Shown here piece after piece: positions 36,700 to 49,440 of a stretch of 64,000 bases of DNA. Origin of the DNA: Megachile rotundata (taxonomy: Eukaryota > Arthropoda > Insecta > Hymenoptera > Megachilidae); contig NC_134983.1 of NCBI RefSeq assembly GCF_050947335.1, forward strand, positions 5,456,001 through 5,520,000, given 5' to 3'. The stretch's first letter is position 1. Every line of letters begins with the position of its first letter. Under the pieces are notes generated by a model. The model had not been told where the DNA came from. It made no database searches and saw only the letters and a program-made list of their open reading frames with translations. The translations under genes and the position numbers were made by a program.

Positions 36700-38100
36700 T
36701 GTTATTTCAATCATTGTCATTTATTGTGACAACAAATAAATTAATATTATAATCGACAACTAAAATTTTCTCCACTATTGATTTACAGTAATTCCTTGGC
36801 CTAAAAACTAAACTGATCAATATATGTTCAAAATGCTCGTTAATCATGAAACTTCCTTCGATTTACATGATTAAAAAAGTTCAAAGCTTTGTAAAACTGA
36901 ATATTCCTATGGTAATTAAAGTTAATAAGAATAGAAACTTCTGAACGAAGTCTTAAATAATGTCGTCATCGTGGCAAGTAATTGAGAGCAAGTTTCCTCC
37001 AAAAAAAAAGCTTCATTATTAAACACTTTTAAATAGCAGTATTAATTATGGAGACAAGGCTCCGTGAGACTCGAATAATCCGTAAGTCGAGCAACATTTG
37101 AATCAAAAACAAAGTTTTTCGTGATGACCAAAGAAGGATATAAAACGAAAAATTAGTAATTTATCAGACGTTTTAGCGGGTGTATAGCAACCGTTGGAAA
37201 TCAGGATTCTTGGAAAAAATCTCATGAAAGAAACAAGTAAATAACTTCTTCGGCTGCCAGTACTTTCAATTAACCTTCGTTAAACTTAAAAGTAGTACTA
37301 CCCAGAGGGTGCAGACAGTAGAGCCAGGATTATCGATAAAAGTTTAACCAGCAAGGAGGAACAAGAAGAAGAACGAAAGTACTGGAGAGGAAAAACAGTA
37401 AGTTAATTCTGATTGAATACGCCCTATGATTACACGATAATTACAGCCGCGTGGAGCACTGTATTACCTTCATTTTATAAATCCTAATGAATTTCAGCTA
37501 GAAACAATTTAACGTGAACGAAGCGTCATTACTAGCTATTTTATTAATACCGATGAAAATTTAATCTTATAATGATACGTCAATTTAATTATACTGGATG
37601 GAAATTTTCTTGCGCCCCATGGTATTAAAAGAAAAAAATTAAACGATAAAAGAGGATCTCGTAATACATACTGAATCTCAGCATCCATTATTTCAGGATT
37701 GTAATGCATAGTTAAATTAATACCTCATTATAAGAGTACTTCCTTTTTAAGTCGGAATTTTTATATCCTTTTGTTTCTGTTAAATCGAGTGTGATAGCTG
37801 AGTTTTGTTGTACAGAGAATGTAATAAATCATAATATAGAGCAAAGTTGAAACACTGGAGCACTTGAAGATCTGTACTTTTGAAAATTTACGAAGTTTAA
37901 AATTTCTAAATAATATATTTTTTATTCTCAGTTTGTAAATTTGAAAATTTCGAAATTCCTGTATCAACCGGATAAATAAGAAATTTTTAACAATAAATGA
38001 ATATAAAATTGAAAAGTATCGTCCTAAATTCCTGTTTGTATTTGATTGACCGACATACCGTTCTCGGTCACTATTCATCCATGTCAAAAAAGGAGGCAAA
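36700..38100. other. AT-rich DNA, nothing recognised
   Basis: 37260-37440 is slightly GC-elevated. A 112-codon minus frame (37761-38099) is Ile/Phe/Arg-rich low-complexity translation and not recognised. Confidence 0.4.
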
Positions 38101-38800
38101 CTCCAGAATCAGCGGAGTTAGCTCGAAAGTCGAAAAGATCGAGCAAAAGGTATTCAGCGTAACCGTAAGATGACAGACAAGAACAGAGAAAGTGGAAGAG
38201 GGTGGAAAAGTGAACTAGTATGGTTCCAGCTTTTCCTTGCATCCCCACCTAGCTGGGTTATGCATCCAATTCCATTTCCCATTTCAACTTTTCTCATCTC
38301 TAACGGCTCGCTCCCAGTGGCGCGGCCACTACGCGGGAGAAGTTAAATACCGTTACCGTAATGTTCAATCATTATTTCTGCCATTAAAATAGCTTCGACA
38401 GAGGGGTAGAGTCCCGGGTCGAGGGGAACGAAGGGATAGGGGGACATAAGGATAGCTCGAAAGAACTAGGGGAGTAAAAAAGAAGATTTAACTCTGCCGG
38501 CGGTTCTCTTCGGAATGGCTCCACTTCTCTGATTCCCTTCCACCGCGAAACGCGTGGAAAACTTTGCCAAATGAATAGCATGAAAATCAGTGAACAGCCA
38601 TTCTACTTTTTACTTAGCGGGATCGTTTTACTTCCAGGTGAACTTCGGAACTGAAAGAAGTACGAGAGGAGAACAGGGAATAGTGCCGGCTTTTCTGTAA
38701 TGGCGTTGATGCTACTTGTATTTCCTTCCTACGAACTGTTGCTGAATTTTAGTGAAATTTTTATCACCGTGCTGTATTTCGGGGGCGAGAACTCAACAAG
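38101..38800. other. GC-elevated island, function unknown
   Basis: CpG-containing and repeat-free, with the small inverted pair AGTGGCGCGGCCACT at about 38317-38331 (AGTGGC...GCCACT). A 65-codon minus frame is unrecognised. It is a regulatory-island candidate. Confidence 0.25.
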
Positions 38801-39950
38801 AATTCTCATATGTGTAATGATTGAAAATACTCGACTATCGACTGAAATATAAAATATAATTATTATTATAAATATTGATAATTTCAATATGTAGTATTTC
38901 AAAAATTATTCTTTGATTAAGGTGTTCATTAACGTATGAGTTACTATACACATACACATATACATTTCTAATGTTATTAATTTATTTACAATCTATACGA
39001 TCATAAACGAAACAAATGTAATTTTCAGAAATAATTTTTTGTAAATATGCAATGTTACATTTGGAGAATGACTTACATGAAAACTTAGAATGTTTGATGA
39101 TAAGTATCCTGCACAAAAATTTGTATATATTTGTAACAACTGACTACAACTGACTACGTTTAAACAGTCACCTTTTAAGGCATTTCACTTGAAATATTTG
39201 AGCAACCAGTATAATCGATAAATAGGAAATTTACGTTAAACAAAAATATTAATTTTAACAAATTTATAAAACAAATTAAAAATTCCCACAACGTATAAAA
39301 GTAGTTAACAATTATTTGATGTACACAAAACCTCAAATTTCCAAACATGTTGGCATGAAAATATTTATGCACGAACAAATTGGTGTGATAATTTATTTTC
39401 ACTCTGCAATTTTCGCAACAAAATTGTGCCATGTAATTTTTGTTTAAAACGTATTTCTCTTGCAGTAATAATATCGACCTGACAATTATTTCACCCTATA
39501 CAACTGATTGCAAGAGAAATTCGTTTCTCCTTTTTATAAAAAGATGTCGAATAACGAAATCAAATTTATTCATGAGCTTTATATTCGTTATATTAAATAA
39601 GCTTTGCCTAACACAGCCACCAGTATCGTAGCTCTCTAAACGAAAGAATATTTCAAGTTGAAATATCTATAAAACACGATTTGGCAGATACGCCCGTATT
39701 CCGGAGAGCTTCTCAATTACCTCACTTCGTACAGAGAGCAGAATTGAACGAAACGAAGAAACGAGCTAATGATAAAAGACAAATACGAGAAAGAAACAGA
39801 ACGAAGAAGAAAAAGGAAAAAGGAAAAGCTGTGCCTGGGAGGAAAGCTTCATCAGACCGATCGAAAGGAGTCCACGCGACTGTTTGCCTTTCCGCCCCCT
39901 CTTCCAGCTCGATTTTCTCAGTGAAAATTTCGTGAATTTATACACGGTAG
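38801..39950. other. AT-rich DNA, nothing recognised
   Basis: Short frames on both strands (39175-39432 minus, 39440-39631 and 39681-39935 plus) lack recognisable content; the last is Lys/Arg-rich from an AAGAAGAAAAAGG tract. Confidence 0.4.
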
Positions 39951-40290
39951 TCGTTCGTAATTAGCCGAAATGAGAATTGGCCCCCAAACTACGAAGCTTC
40001 AACCGAGTCGCTTAATTGAAAGCGACGCTTCGCTGAAAAGTCGGATTCTCGGTCAATGCGCATCCATTCTGCAATTACACGCGATGCGATTTGCCGGCAA
40101 ACATCGACCACCAATGCAAATGCACCGTTCATTGGTTGAATTTTAATAAAACGGAGAATCGAAGGGGGATTATCGGCCGTGAGCCTTCAAACGAACATTG
40201 CCAATTGATTTTGAACGGGCACTGCAAGAAAATTGATTTCCTCCAAGGCAAACGTTAACTGATGAAAAACCACCCGCGAAATAATATTGA
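39951..40290. other. GC-elevated island, function unknown
   Basis: A repeat-free island with CATTGG/CCAATTG words and CpG dinucleotides. No recognised frame. Confidence 0.25.
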
Positions 40291-42110
40291 AATATAAATG
40301 TGTTTCCAGGTGTTATGAAAAAGCCGATGCAATTAAGAAAACATACAACACTGAGAAGATGAACCCAGCGAATTTAAAAATCAATTCTTTGTTCTTTGAA
40401 TAATTAACTCTTTGAAAGTCATCGAGCGGTTTTTATAACACTGCATATGAGTGAAAATAAAAATTCTAATTGATATGTTTTGTTGAGATGATAAAACGGC
40501 TTGCAGAAAATAATCTTTAATTATTAATATTATATTGTATAATTTTTTGATGCATGATGCATGTTTTGAACTGTTATAGGTACTTCATACTAATAAGATA
40601 AACAAATACTTAATATTAAAGCGAAAGAACTGTCGTATTAAAGAAAAGCTTATAAGAAAAAGTGTAACAAACTGACATCCAAAAATATCACAAGTTGACT
40701 GTTCGAATGAGTACAGTTGTTGATAAATTGTCGATAATTAATAATTACAATTACTAATGTGAAATCATCTGTAAGAACTATATATATTAATAAATATTCC
40801 TTGCCGTTTTAGTAATTTTTTCTCACTGTCCAATTATAAAAAAAAAACTACAATAATTTCTATTAATAATTCCATAAATATGCAAGTGTTCCATGTCCAA
40901 GAGCAAAGTGCTAAAAATCACGGTTCGTGATCCTAATAATATGAAATATGATTCAAAAGAAACGAGGAAAAAGGTAATTATTCTGGTTTTAATTTATTAA
41001 CAGAAATTCGCGGTTGCTTTAATTTCCGAGCACCGAATGAAAATTTATACCCTGACAGGTTGAATAAATCGAAATGAATAGTAATGCGAGGAATAAGAGT
41101 ACCGTGGTAAACGCGGAAAAAAATCAAAACATCGATCATAATCGATAATTGAAATATTCGAAAAAATTTAAGAAATATGTATGTATACGAAGTTGATAAA
41201 TGTGTTTTCGAAACGCAAGCGGAATAAATTGAATTTGTAATGCCCGATAAATTTCAAGGGAATTTCATTATACGTGGTAATACTTCGAATGAAGATAGTT
41301 CGATTGAATTCACTTCCTGTTTTTCCTATTTCAACGATTCAACGCGGGAGAAAATACAGTGGATTTATAGTCGGCGATAGTAATTGGCTGAGGCGATGAT
41401 TGGAACTGCCTGGCAGCGTTATTCATTGCTTAATTGGAAGTGGAGAATTTCTCGAGTTCAAAAGCCCTTATTAATCGCACAAAAAATAATTTGAAAGCAA
41501 CATTTTTTAGTAAGCAACAGAATTTTTTTATACTTCCGACATTTTATCGGTTATCTTTTTTTAAAAGGAAAAATTGTAGTACCTAATATTTTTCCAACAT
41601 CTGATATTGATTCAGTTTCAACTTCCTATACGCGATTCGTAATTAAATGAAATTTTTATACGCTTTTTAAAGAGAGTTTTTCTCTTTTGATAAGCAGAAG
41701 TTTGTTATATATTTTTTAGAAATACTTGTTTAATTTTTTGAAAGATTCTGTTGAATATAATAATTAGTTGCATTGACTATTTATATTTTATTTTTATAGC
41801 ACGATTTAAGCAGTAATTTTTCAATAATTAAGTATTTTATTTTATACAATTCTGAGACTTGTGCTATATCACATAGACATATTAAAGAATTTGCAGAAAA
41901 TGCATGCTTGAAATAGTGAACCAAAAATGATATGAACCATAACGATTTGCAAACTACTACTAAACTAATACTACTGGATTGGAATATTCTCAGTGCACCA
42001 AATTATCAAGTAAAATAAATCTTTTATTCTACCGAAGCCAAAGAATACGGTTAATTGACTACCAGCTAACTAAAAACTAAGAACTAGAAAGTTATTTATC
42101 TAACTTCCCC
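40291..42110. other. AT-rich DNA, nothing recognised
   Basis: 41040-41470 has a weak GC rise. No gene, repeat family or motif cluster that I can support. Confidence 0.4.
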
Positions 42111-42810
42111 AGTTCTTAAAATACACTGAGTGTACCATATAGGACTTCATCCGAACGCAAAGTTTTCCCGAAAACGAGGCAGCCTAATTAAAAAACAATA
42201 GACATCGAGCGTTAACGGGGCCGGGTTGCGAGAGGCTGGTGTTAATATTCATAAAACGAGGTAGCCACTGTCCACAGTTTTAATCAGACCTCCAGCTGGT
42301 GTATAATAATGAAAATAAAATTTCCTGTTTAAATTTCGTAGAATTATTACGGAACATCGTGCTGTCACGGTGTTGAAAAATAGCACGCACATACAGGCAC
42401 GAGTTATGACGGACACCAGAACATGAACGTTGAAATACCGAGACTGAAAAAGAATTGTTTTCTTTTTTCGAGTCAATTTCGAGGTTCGAGCAAAGTACGA
42501 TCAAAGATTCCTCGTTTATTTGCCGAATATTGGACGACGAAGCGAGCATCGATCGACTAGGAATTATTCGTGTAACTATCAATTCTGGATCATTGATTTT
42601 CCGGCGGCTTGCGTCGAGCCAGGAATTTAATAATAATTTCGGGAAAATTTACGGCTCCCATCAGTCGGATATTCAACTTTGTAAGTGAAATTCGTCCGGT
42701 GCATTTTAATAACGACGACAGAGATACGACGTAACGTGTCCTCGTTGCTTCCGTCAAAGTTTACGTATTAATTATTCATTCCGATTAAAACGAGCTCGAA
42801 TAGCTCGCTG
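42111..42810. promoter_or_regulatory. GC-elevated island, candidate cis-regulatory element
   Basis: Repeat-free with many CpG dinucleotides, TTAATTATTCATT near 42770, GATCATTGATT near 42589 and the inverted pair CGAGCTCGAATAGCTCG near 42791. Opposing frames at 42249-42476 and 42280-42582 (minus) and 42455-42688 (plus) overlap and are unrecognised. A regulatory role is inferred. Confidence 0.25.
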
Positions 42811-43199
42811 GATACCTGACAATAATTTATTACAATGTGCATACGATTTTTACCGATTTATGATGTCGATATTAACAGGATATAAAATATAAACGGGAAT
42901 AAATTTACAGATGATAAATGAATTAATGTGCTACTGTTAAAAATGTGTATGACGAGTTTCCAGAATTTAAGGTAAAAGCGAATTAAAAAATAATTTTATA
43001 AAAAATAAAGAATTTAATATAGTTAAAAAATAATCCATCAAGATTTTTCAATTAGGAATTTATAAAAAAGTTGTTAATTGAATTTTCTACTTGAAAATTA
43101 AATTTTTATTTTGAATTAATATTTGTTAAATTAGAAATTAAAAGTGATTATAATCAAAGTCGATTTCAATTAATAGTTGACTTTTGTTAATCGAAACTT
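42811..43199. other. AT-rich DNA, nothing recognised
   Basis: Very AT-rich, AATTAAA-type words. It may belong to the outer part of the inverted repeat that follows, but pairing is not convincing by eye. Confidence 0.35.
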
Positions 43200-44120
43200 T
43201 TCATAATTAAGGTTTAATATTTTTTAAAGCTTGTCACATTAAAAGTTAAAAGTTACTGTTAATTAATTAACAATTAACAATCACCAAATTAACGATTAGT
43301 TTCAGTCGTGGTTTTAATTTTCATTACGATGAATTTTCATTCGAACCGATTAAATTTAATACGAGTCGGTCAAAGACTAATAATGATTGTTCAATCGAAT
43401 TTATTCGAATTAGTGACAATTTAAATCAATTGTTGATTGTAATTTCCCCAAATTAAGGATTACAAATTAATTTTCAGTTGAAGCTTATGCTCTCTACAAT
43501 ACCCTCGATTGATAATTACATTTAATTTGCTAATTATAACCTGGGATTTAATTATTAATCATGTTGAAATTTGTAGAATATTACGAGCTCAATTTATTAG
43601 TATTTCTGTCACTACCTCATATTTTCCTTTGTGTTAACTGTGTTTCATAGCAACAACATATCTCAATTATTATCTGGATTATTTATTAAATTTATCAGCT
43701 CAGTTATCAAATTTAGGCAAATTAGATTAATATGCTGTATATGAAGTTATGAATTATTATAATTGCTCAATGTATTAAATCAACATAATCTTTAATAGCA
43801 CTTAAATTCTAATTATCAACTTAGAAAAATTATAACTAAGAATTAAGAGCATTTTTTAATCGAATCTTGTACAAGTGCCAATTATTGAATAATTTATCAA
43901 ATTCATAATTAATTAAATCTCAGTTAAACGTCTTCATCAAATCTCGTGCAAGTGGAAATTAAATTTCAATATTTGATTAGACAGGATTGAATGAAAAATT
44001 AAAACAACGATTGAAGATAATCTTTAATTTAGTAATTAGTAATTATTCATTACTAGTTGTTCACAGTGATTTTCAATCTTTAATGTGACAAGCTTTAATA
44101 AAAAATTAAATCTTAATTCA
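43200..44120. repeat. Diverged long inverted repeat
   Basis: The left arm around 43200-43325 is the reverse complement of about 43990-44120. A 20 nt stretch is exact: TTAAAGCTTGTCACATTAAA at 43224-43243 and its complement at 44079-44098. Further in, GTCGTGGTTTTAATTTTCAT (about 43305) pairs with the region near 43990-44020. The arms may extend further but are very AT-rich. The spacer of roughly 660 bp shows no coding. An old foldback or TIR element is likely; no target duplication was identified. Confidence 0.65.
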
Positions 44121-44208
44121 CAATGTGGTAATCATTCGACAGTCTATTCCAATTTAATTTTTAGTTAAAGAAAATTTAATTACGAATTAAACAGCAATTG
44201 TTCATTAA

Positions 44209-44510
44209 CCAGTTAACTGTGGCGATCTCTTTGCAAAGCGCGCACCAGTGTGTGTCACGATAATCAAGCAATGACGAATTAGCTCTCAAGAATTCATGAA
44301 TTTATCTCAAATCATTTACACTTTTTATTTGTTTATTTCATTTCGTGTTGACCTCTAAACATTTTAAATAAATATAATTTAGTTTTCGCCAAAATTAAAA
44401 TTTAAATATCAAATTGTAACAAAATTTTACGCATGACGGATATAGTCGTCATGACACAAAATTCTGCCACATCGCCATTACGGATATAGTCGTCAAACAC
44501 ACTTAACTGA
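44209..44510. mobile_element. TTAA-flanked MITE, family 2 copy A (piggyBac-like)
   Basis: A 302 bp element with TTAA at 44205-44208 and 44511-44514. The left terminus CCAGTTAACTGTG and inverted right terminus TCAGTTAAGTGTG are close matches. Near the right end the word GACGGATATAGTCGTC (44435-44450) is repeated as TACGGATATAGTCGTC (44479-44494). The second copy lies in opposite orientation at 57717-58032. Confidence 0.88.
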
Positions 44511-44514
44511 TTAA

Positions 44515-45200
44515 TGGTGAATTAAATTAAAGACTTCATGAGGTGTTTGTAAGCATGCATATTACTTACGAAGTTCATCTCCAATTTCGTTTCACTGCAA
44601 TCTTCATAAAATGTAGCTTACCTGAAACAAAAAAAATTAAAATTCAATTATTCGTAGCCTTATTACGTTCGATAATTTAATATCCTCTTGATGAAAGCTA
44701 TTATAAAGATTATAAATATTCTTCTCTTTTACTATAAGATTATAAATATCTATTGTGATTATACAACAATTTTTAAATTATAAAGATAATATTGTAAAAT
44801 TAACTTTTTTTAAAATTTTACCTTAATTAATCGTTGAAAGAAAAATTTACTAAACGAAACATCTAACAAAATTATTTTTACAAGTTTTGCCCTTTCATTA
44901 CGGGTTTTATTAACCTTTTTTTATTACAAAAATAGTTTAAATGAAAAATCTGAATCTTCTGTTCTTTATTGAAATGGCGGTATCAATTACGACTGATTCA
45001 ATTGCATATCATTCTTTTTGAATCACTACAAAACACAATTTTGTCTCTTTTTATTGCAATATATCACATCCCATTTATCTTTTAAATTGCATGAAGCTCT
45101 AGTTTTTAATTCGAACCAATGTAGAACGCAAAACGGAATTCCTTTAATCCAAATTTAATTAAAAATATAAAGTTGCGTTATGCAACAAAGATTCTTTCAA
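44515..45200. other. AT-rich DNA, nothing recognised
   Basis: A GAAATGGCGGTATC word near 44970 resembles the TIR of the element at 45205-45769 and may be a solo remnant. Confidence 0.35.
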
Positions 45201-45204
45201 TATA

Positions 45205-45769
45205 TAGGATGCTTTATGAACGGTAGTAAAATTAAACAATGGATGAATCTGCATGGAAAAATGAGTAAAAACATATAAAATAATAACTTTTCGTATATGG
45301 CTTGATTTTTAAAAAAATTGAAATTAAATTTAAACATTTCTTAAATATTGGTAGAAAAATTTGTTCACATTGCAGAAAATGATAAAATCAACTGATTGTT
45401 TCTTAACTGTACAGCAAATAAATATAAGTCAACAAACACAATTATTAATATTGCTAAAATAGATTTATTACTTCATATTACATACTTTAAGTTTATTACT
45501 TGTGTGTGTTCATATCAAACTTTAGTACTATTAATAACTTAATTTATTTGTTTAATAACATTCGTTAATTCTCAAAGTAATAAAATGTTGTACATATCAT
45601 GTCATGCATCGTTAACAAATTTTTGTTATAAATACATCAAAACCACTCAAATTCAGTTTTTAAAAAAATGAAGCGACATATGAAAAAATTTTGCTGTATA
45701 TTTCTCACTTATTTTTTCATGTAGAATCACCTTTTCTTTTAGTAGTACCGCCATTTCTAAAACACCCTG
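45205..45769. mobile_element. 565 bp element with long degenerate TIRs, TA target
   Basis: The left end TAGGATGCTTTATGAACGGT and inverted right end CAGGGTGTTTTAGAAATGGC are related, and the similarity continues inward for about 110 bp (TGCATGGAAAAATGAGTAAA against CTACATGAAAAAATAAGTGA; TTTTCGTATATGGCTTGATT against TTTTCATATGTCGCTTCATT). TA at 45203-45204 and 45770-45771 fits a Tc1/mariner-type target. There is no transposase. TIR divergence indicates an old insertion. Confidence 0.75.
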
Positions 45770-45771
45770 TA

Positions 45772-46540
45772 TGTATATAAAAAGCTGTTTAATTTATGCA
45801 GGAAAATAGTTCTTTATTTTACGTGCGTTATCGCAACATAAAAATAACAAGCGTATGTTTTATATCCTTTATCTCAGCGTGCTATTTCTGTTCGTCCTCG
45901 ACGTCTGACCAATTTCGCCTTGAACTACTTACAATGACGTCTGACTCGTGTGTTCAAGCTTTTTCCACTTATTCCCGCACTTGCCAGAAAACGGTTTCGA
46001 TCTAATAATTTCGTTGTGCAAAATTTTACACTGTGAAACTAATTGATCTTGCCAGTACATGTAAACCACCGTTTACATAATACATACGATTTCACATTAA
46101 CAAAATCTCATAAGGAATTTGAATCTTCCAAGGAAACATATCAAACCGCGACACATCGATTTTAATGAAACTTATGTGAAAGATAGTTCTCAAGAAAATA
46201 TTTGACACGTATTTCTTTTTATCGGCCATCGTTCACATTGAAGGGGTGAAAATAGCCTTCGAAGTTGGGAGTTGAAATCATATTTATGGGAATATCACCG
46301 GAATCAAAGAAGATAATTGGATTCTATTTTTTGTAAATTGTTGGTCTTTAAATAGGGAATTTTTGTGCGGAAAGAAATGTCAATAAACTTTGTTTAAATA
46401 ATATTTTGAAAATTTATAATTTTTGTTTAAATTTTTGCACTAAATGTTGATCTATTTTTTTGCAACTTCGTGTACGTAAACTATGGACAAAAATAGAGGA
46501 TATGTGTTTTTGGAATTTGTTGTTTGTTGCAATGTTCATT
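45772..46540. other. AT-rich DNA, nothing recognised
   Basis: An unrecognised 69-codon plus frame at 45796-46005. The 5' boundary of the mariner that follows lies somewhere in 46490-46620. Confidence 0.35.
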
Positions 46541-46559
46541 CGGGACGCCTTAGTTCATG

Positions 46560-47342
46560 TGCAACGTGTATTTGTTTACGAAGCGTTTTTTACGTTTGTC
46601 GCATTCTGCTGTTGTGAAAAATGAGGGAAGAATCGGAGCAACGAATTTGCATCAAATTTTCCTTAAAACTCGAAAAGAGTTCTTCGGAAACCATCGATAT
46701 GATGAAGAAGGCATTTGGGGATGAGTATATGAGCAACACACAAATCAAAGAGTGGTATAAGCGGTTCAAAGATGGCCGCACATCTGTTGATAGTAACCCA
46801 CGCTCTGGGCGGCCTTCCACGACAACAAGACCTAATAATATCGAACGTGTGCGATTTGCGATCAACGAAAATCGTCGATTGACTGTGCGAGAACTAGAAT
46901 GTGATCTTAGAATACCGAAAACTAGTTTTGGCCTCAGTTTTGATCAAGCGGTGATTGGCTTCTTCATCGCGATAACGCGCCAGCGCATGCATCGAATCTT
47001 GTGCAGCAATATTTGACGTAGCACAAAGTCATACAGCTCCGTCAGCCTCCGTATAGTCCTGATGTAGCTTCCTGCGATTTTTGGTTGTTTCCAAGATTGA
47101 AAATGCCACTCAAAGGACACCGATTCGACGATAAAGAAACGGTCGAAACTAATACGACGAAAGCTCTAAAGGCTATTCCGAAAAGCGAGTTCCAGGACTG
47201 TTTCCATAAGTGGAAAGGTCGTTGGCAGAGTATTCTACAATCAAATGGGGACTACTTCGAAGGATGCCACCAGCCTAATGACGCAGGATAACACCAGCAG
47301 GGAAATATGAAGGAAGGTCGGATACTTTTGGGACAGACCTCG
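46560..47342 (+). mobile_element. Second mariner-type element, left end missing
   Basis: The right terminus ends ACTTTTGGGACAGACCTCG directly before TA at 47343-47344, a typical mariner end. No matching inverted copy is visible upstream, so the left end is truncated or badly decayed; the start given is approximate. The internal sequence encodes parts of a transposase from a lineage different from the 3.6 kb element. Confidence 0.8.
46621..47291 (+). pseudogene. Mariner transposase pseudogene, second lineage
   Basis: The ATG at 46621 opens an intact N-terminal helix-turn-helix region (NTQIKEWYKRFKDGRTSVD, then SGRPSTT and a second HTH ending LRIPKTS) to about residue 100. The frame then runs into an unrelated phase. 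In another frame the C-terminal part appears: DWLLHRDNAPAH at about 46951, PPYSPDVASCDFWLFPRLK up to about 47101, and a tail to the stop at 47291. A TAG interrupts this frame near 47022. The first catalytic Asp region is deleted. At PSPDVAxCD, Ser stands where mariners usually have Pro. The 46590-46865 minus frame is a shadow. Confidence 0.9.
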
Positions 47343-47344
47343 TA

Positions 47345-48640
47345 TATTACAATTACATATATCACTTCCACACTTCATTACACAAAAGCAATTACGAATT
47401 GCAAAAAGGACAAAATTTTGTTAAATCATAATACCCAGTTAAACCAATGCTGAAATGTTAAACGATAAATTGTTTTGTTTCAGATTACCTATTTTCCTTG
47501 ATGAAAATAATAATTACTTTCATAATATTTCAAATGGTATATTACATTTTCATTCGTACATTACAATTTTAATTAACAAAACGGAACGTACTTTCGAAAT
47601 ACCTTCGAGTTGAAAGATCGCAAATCGGTCAAGGATCTACAGGGTCAATATCAATTTCCCGTTGTATTTTCAACGAATTTCAACTGTGCCGAGTATCGAG
47701 AAACATTTTCCATATTCACCTCTTCAAACCGCTCAATTTATATTCCTCAAGTTCCAACCGGCGTTGGTTCAATTCAAATCAGCCCCCAGTTGCTGGCGAC
47801 TGACGTCGATATTTCTATTCTGTTAAAACTTGCTCGCATTAATATTCATTGCGATCTCGGGGCGACCTTAACTCGTAAACATTCCCCAAGAAAATTTATC
47901 TCAATGTCTGCTTTGACGACCATGAAGCCGTTTAATATCCATTAAGATGCAACCGAACAATCTACGAATCTCGCCAACATCAATCAACGAAAACAATATT
48001 GTTACTCAATCCGTTACACTTTTGTTCAAAACAAATAATCTGGCAGTTGTCTAAATAAATCCAGATTAATTATCTAAATTTTTGCGTTTCGAATTTTTAT
48101 CATAAAAATTCAAGAATCCTAATATTATTAAGTAAATTAATTATAATAAATATTAAGTAAATTAATTGTGCTATTAATTACTTTTTCTTACATATTGTAT
48201 CCTGCTTTTAATGAAAGAAGTACAAAAAATAAAAAATTTAGAAAATTTGAAAATTTGCTTTGTTTTCTATCTTCTGCAATTTTACGTTCTCTAATTTTTC
48301 ACGCTCCCTGCAAGACTTTTCTGGGGCCTGGTTAGTGTCAGTTTTTAGGTCCTTGCAAACTTCTTCACTTTTCTTTTTACGACTCTTTTCCGCCGTGTCT
48401 GTCCTTATCCGAATTTTTCAACGGTTTCTAAGTTTACTACTTTCTCGATTTTCTCTCTCTGCTTTTCCTTTTTCGAGGAGTATCAGGAACAGGAATTTTT
48501 GAGTCAACATTGCTTGTTCGTGGACGTAGGAAAATATAAAAAACTTGAACCGAATCGGAGTCGTTAATTTGAACCTTCCATGCGAAAGCTAGCAAAATGG
48601 AAGTAAGGGGATAATATTTCTAAAGAGAAGAGAGATCTTG
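47345..48640. other. AT-rich DNA with a weak GC rise, nothing recognised
   Basis: 47610-47945 is open for 111 codons on plus but does not resemble a known protein. 48250-48500 is pyrimidine-rich and gives a Phe/Ser/Leu-rich 80-codon artefact. Confidence 0.4.
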
Positions 48641-49440
48641 TTCTTGAAGAAAGATCGTGGAAGCGTGAAAGACGCGATCGTCATCAATTTACTGCCATAT
48701 CGTCAGGCAATTTACACAGGGTGAGTTGCAAATAGTGTTATCCTAGTTTTCCTCGGTAAGGTCCACGCTTGAAGCGGAGAAGTCTGGCAACATGAACGTT
48801 AGCTGACTGTGTAAACAGTTCTGCAGCGTCTAATGATTCATCCTTAGCAGCTAGGACTTCGTTCAATGTTTCGAGATTGCACACATCGGCAACAACCCTC
48901 TTGCTCGTTCGCCGTGTTACGTTTGACCTGGTTTCCTCCAGTTTCGAGTTAATTGCGTTTACGTGTAACCGAGTCGGTCGCCAACGAGCGTCAGACAGAG
49001 AGCCGTTTTTACGTGTCGACGGATACGTCTTAATGTCCTGTAAAATCCCCGGGAATTCAATGACTCTGGATTAACTGGCAGCGACAGCCGGAGAACGGCC
49101 AAGACACCGGCACCGAACAAACGGCATCCTTCGGAGACAGTTTTAGACACGGAATTGCTTTCCCACGTGTACTCATTTGGCCCGGGTCACCGCGATTTAT
49201 CTTTCGCACGGCAACCAGTAGCCAACAGCCCCACGCTAATGTAACGAGCTCTGCCTTTTCTACGCTTGTTATTTGCATTCTTCCGGGAATGTTTTGCGGA
49301 TCGTTTCTTGCTCGACGACCGGCAAGGAATTATCTATGATGGTTAAAAACCTCCTTGCGTAAGAAACAAGCTCTATCTTGTGGCGATCCTTTTACGCGAG
49401 GTACACTCCGGCCAACTAGATTTCTTTACTGAAATGTATG
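48641..49440. other. GC-elevated island, function unknown
   Basis: A strongly CpG-rich, repeat-free island around 48870-49330. Overlapping frames on both strands (48877-49074 plus; 48959-49150 and 49057-49278 minus) are unrecognised. It is among the best candidates here for a conserved non-coding element or an unrecognised exon. Confidence 0.3.
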
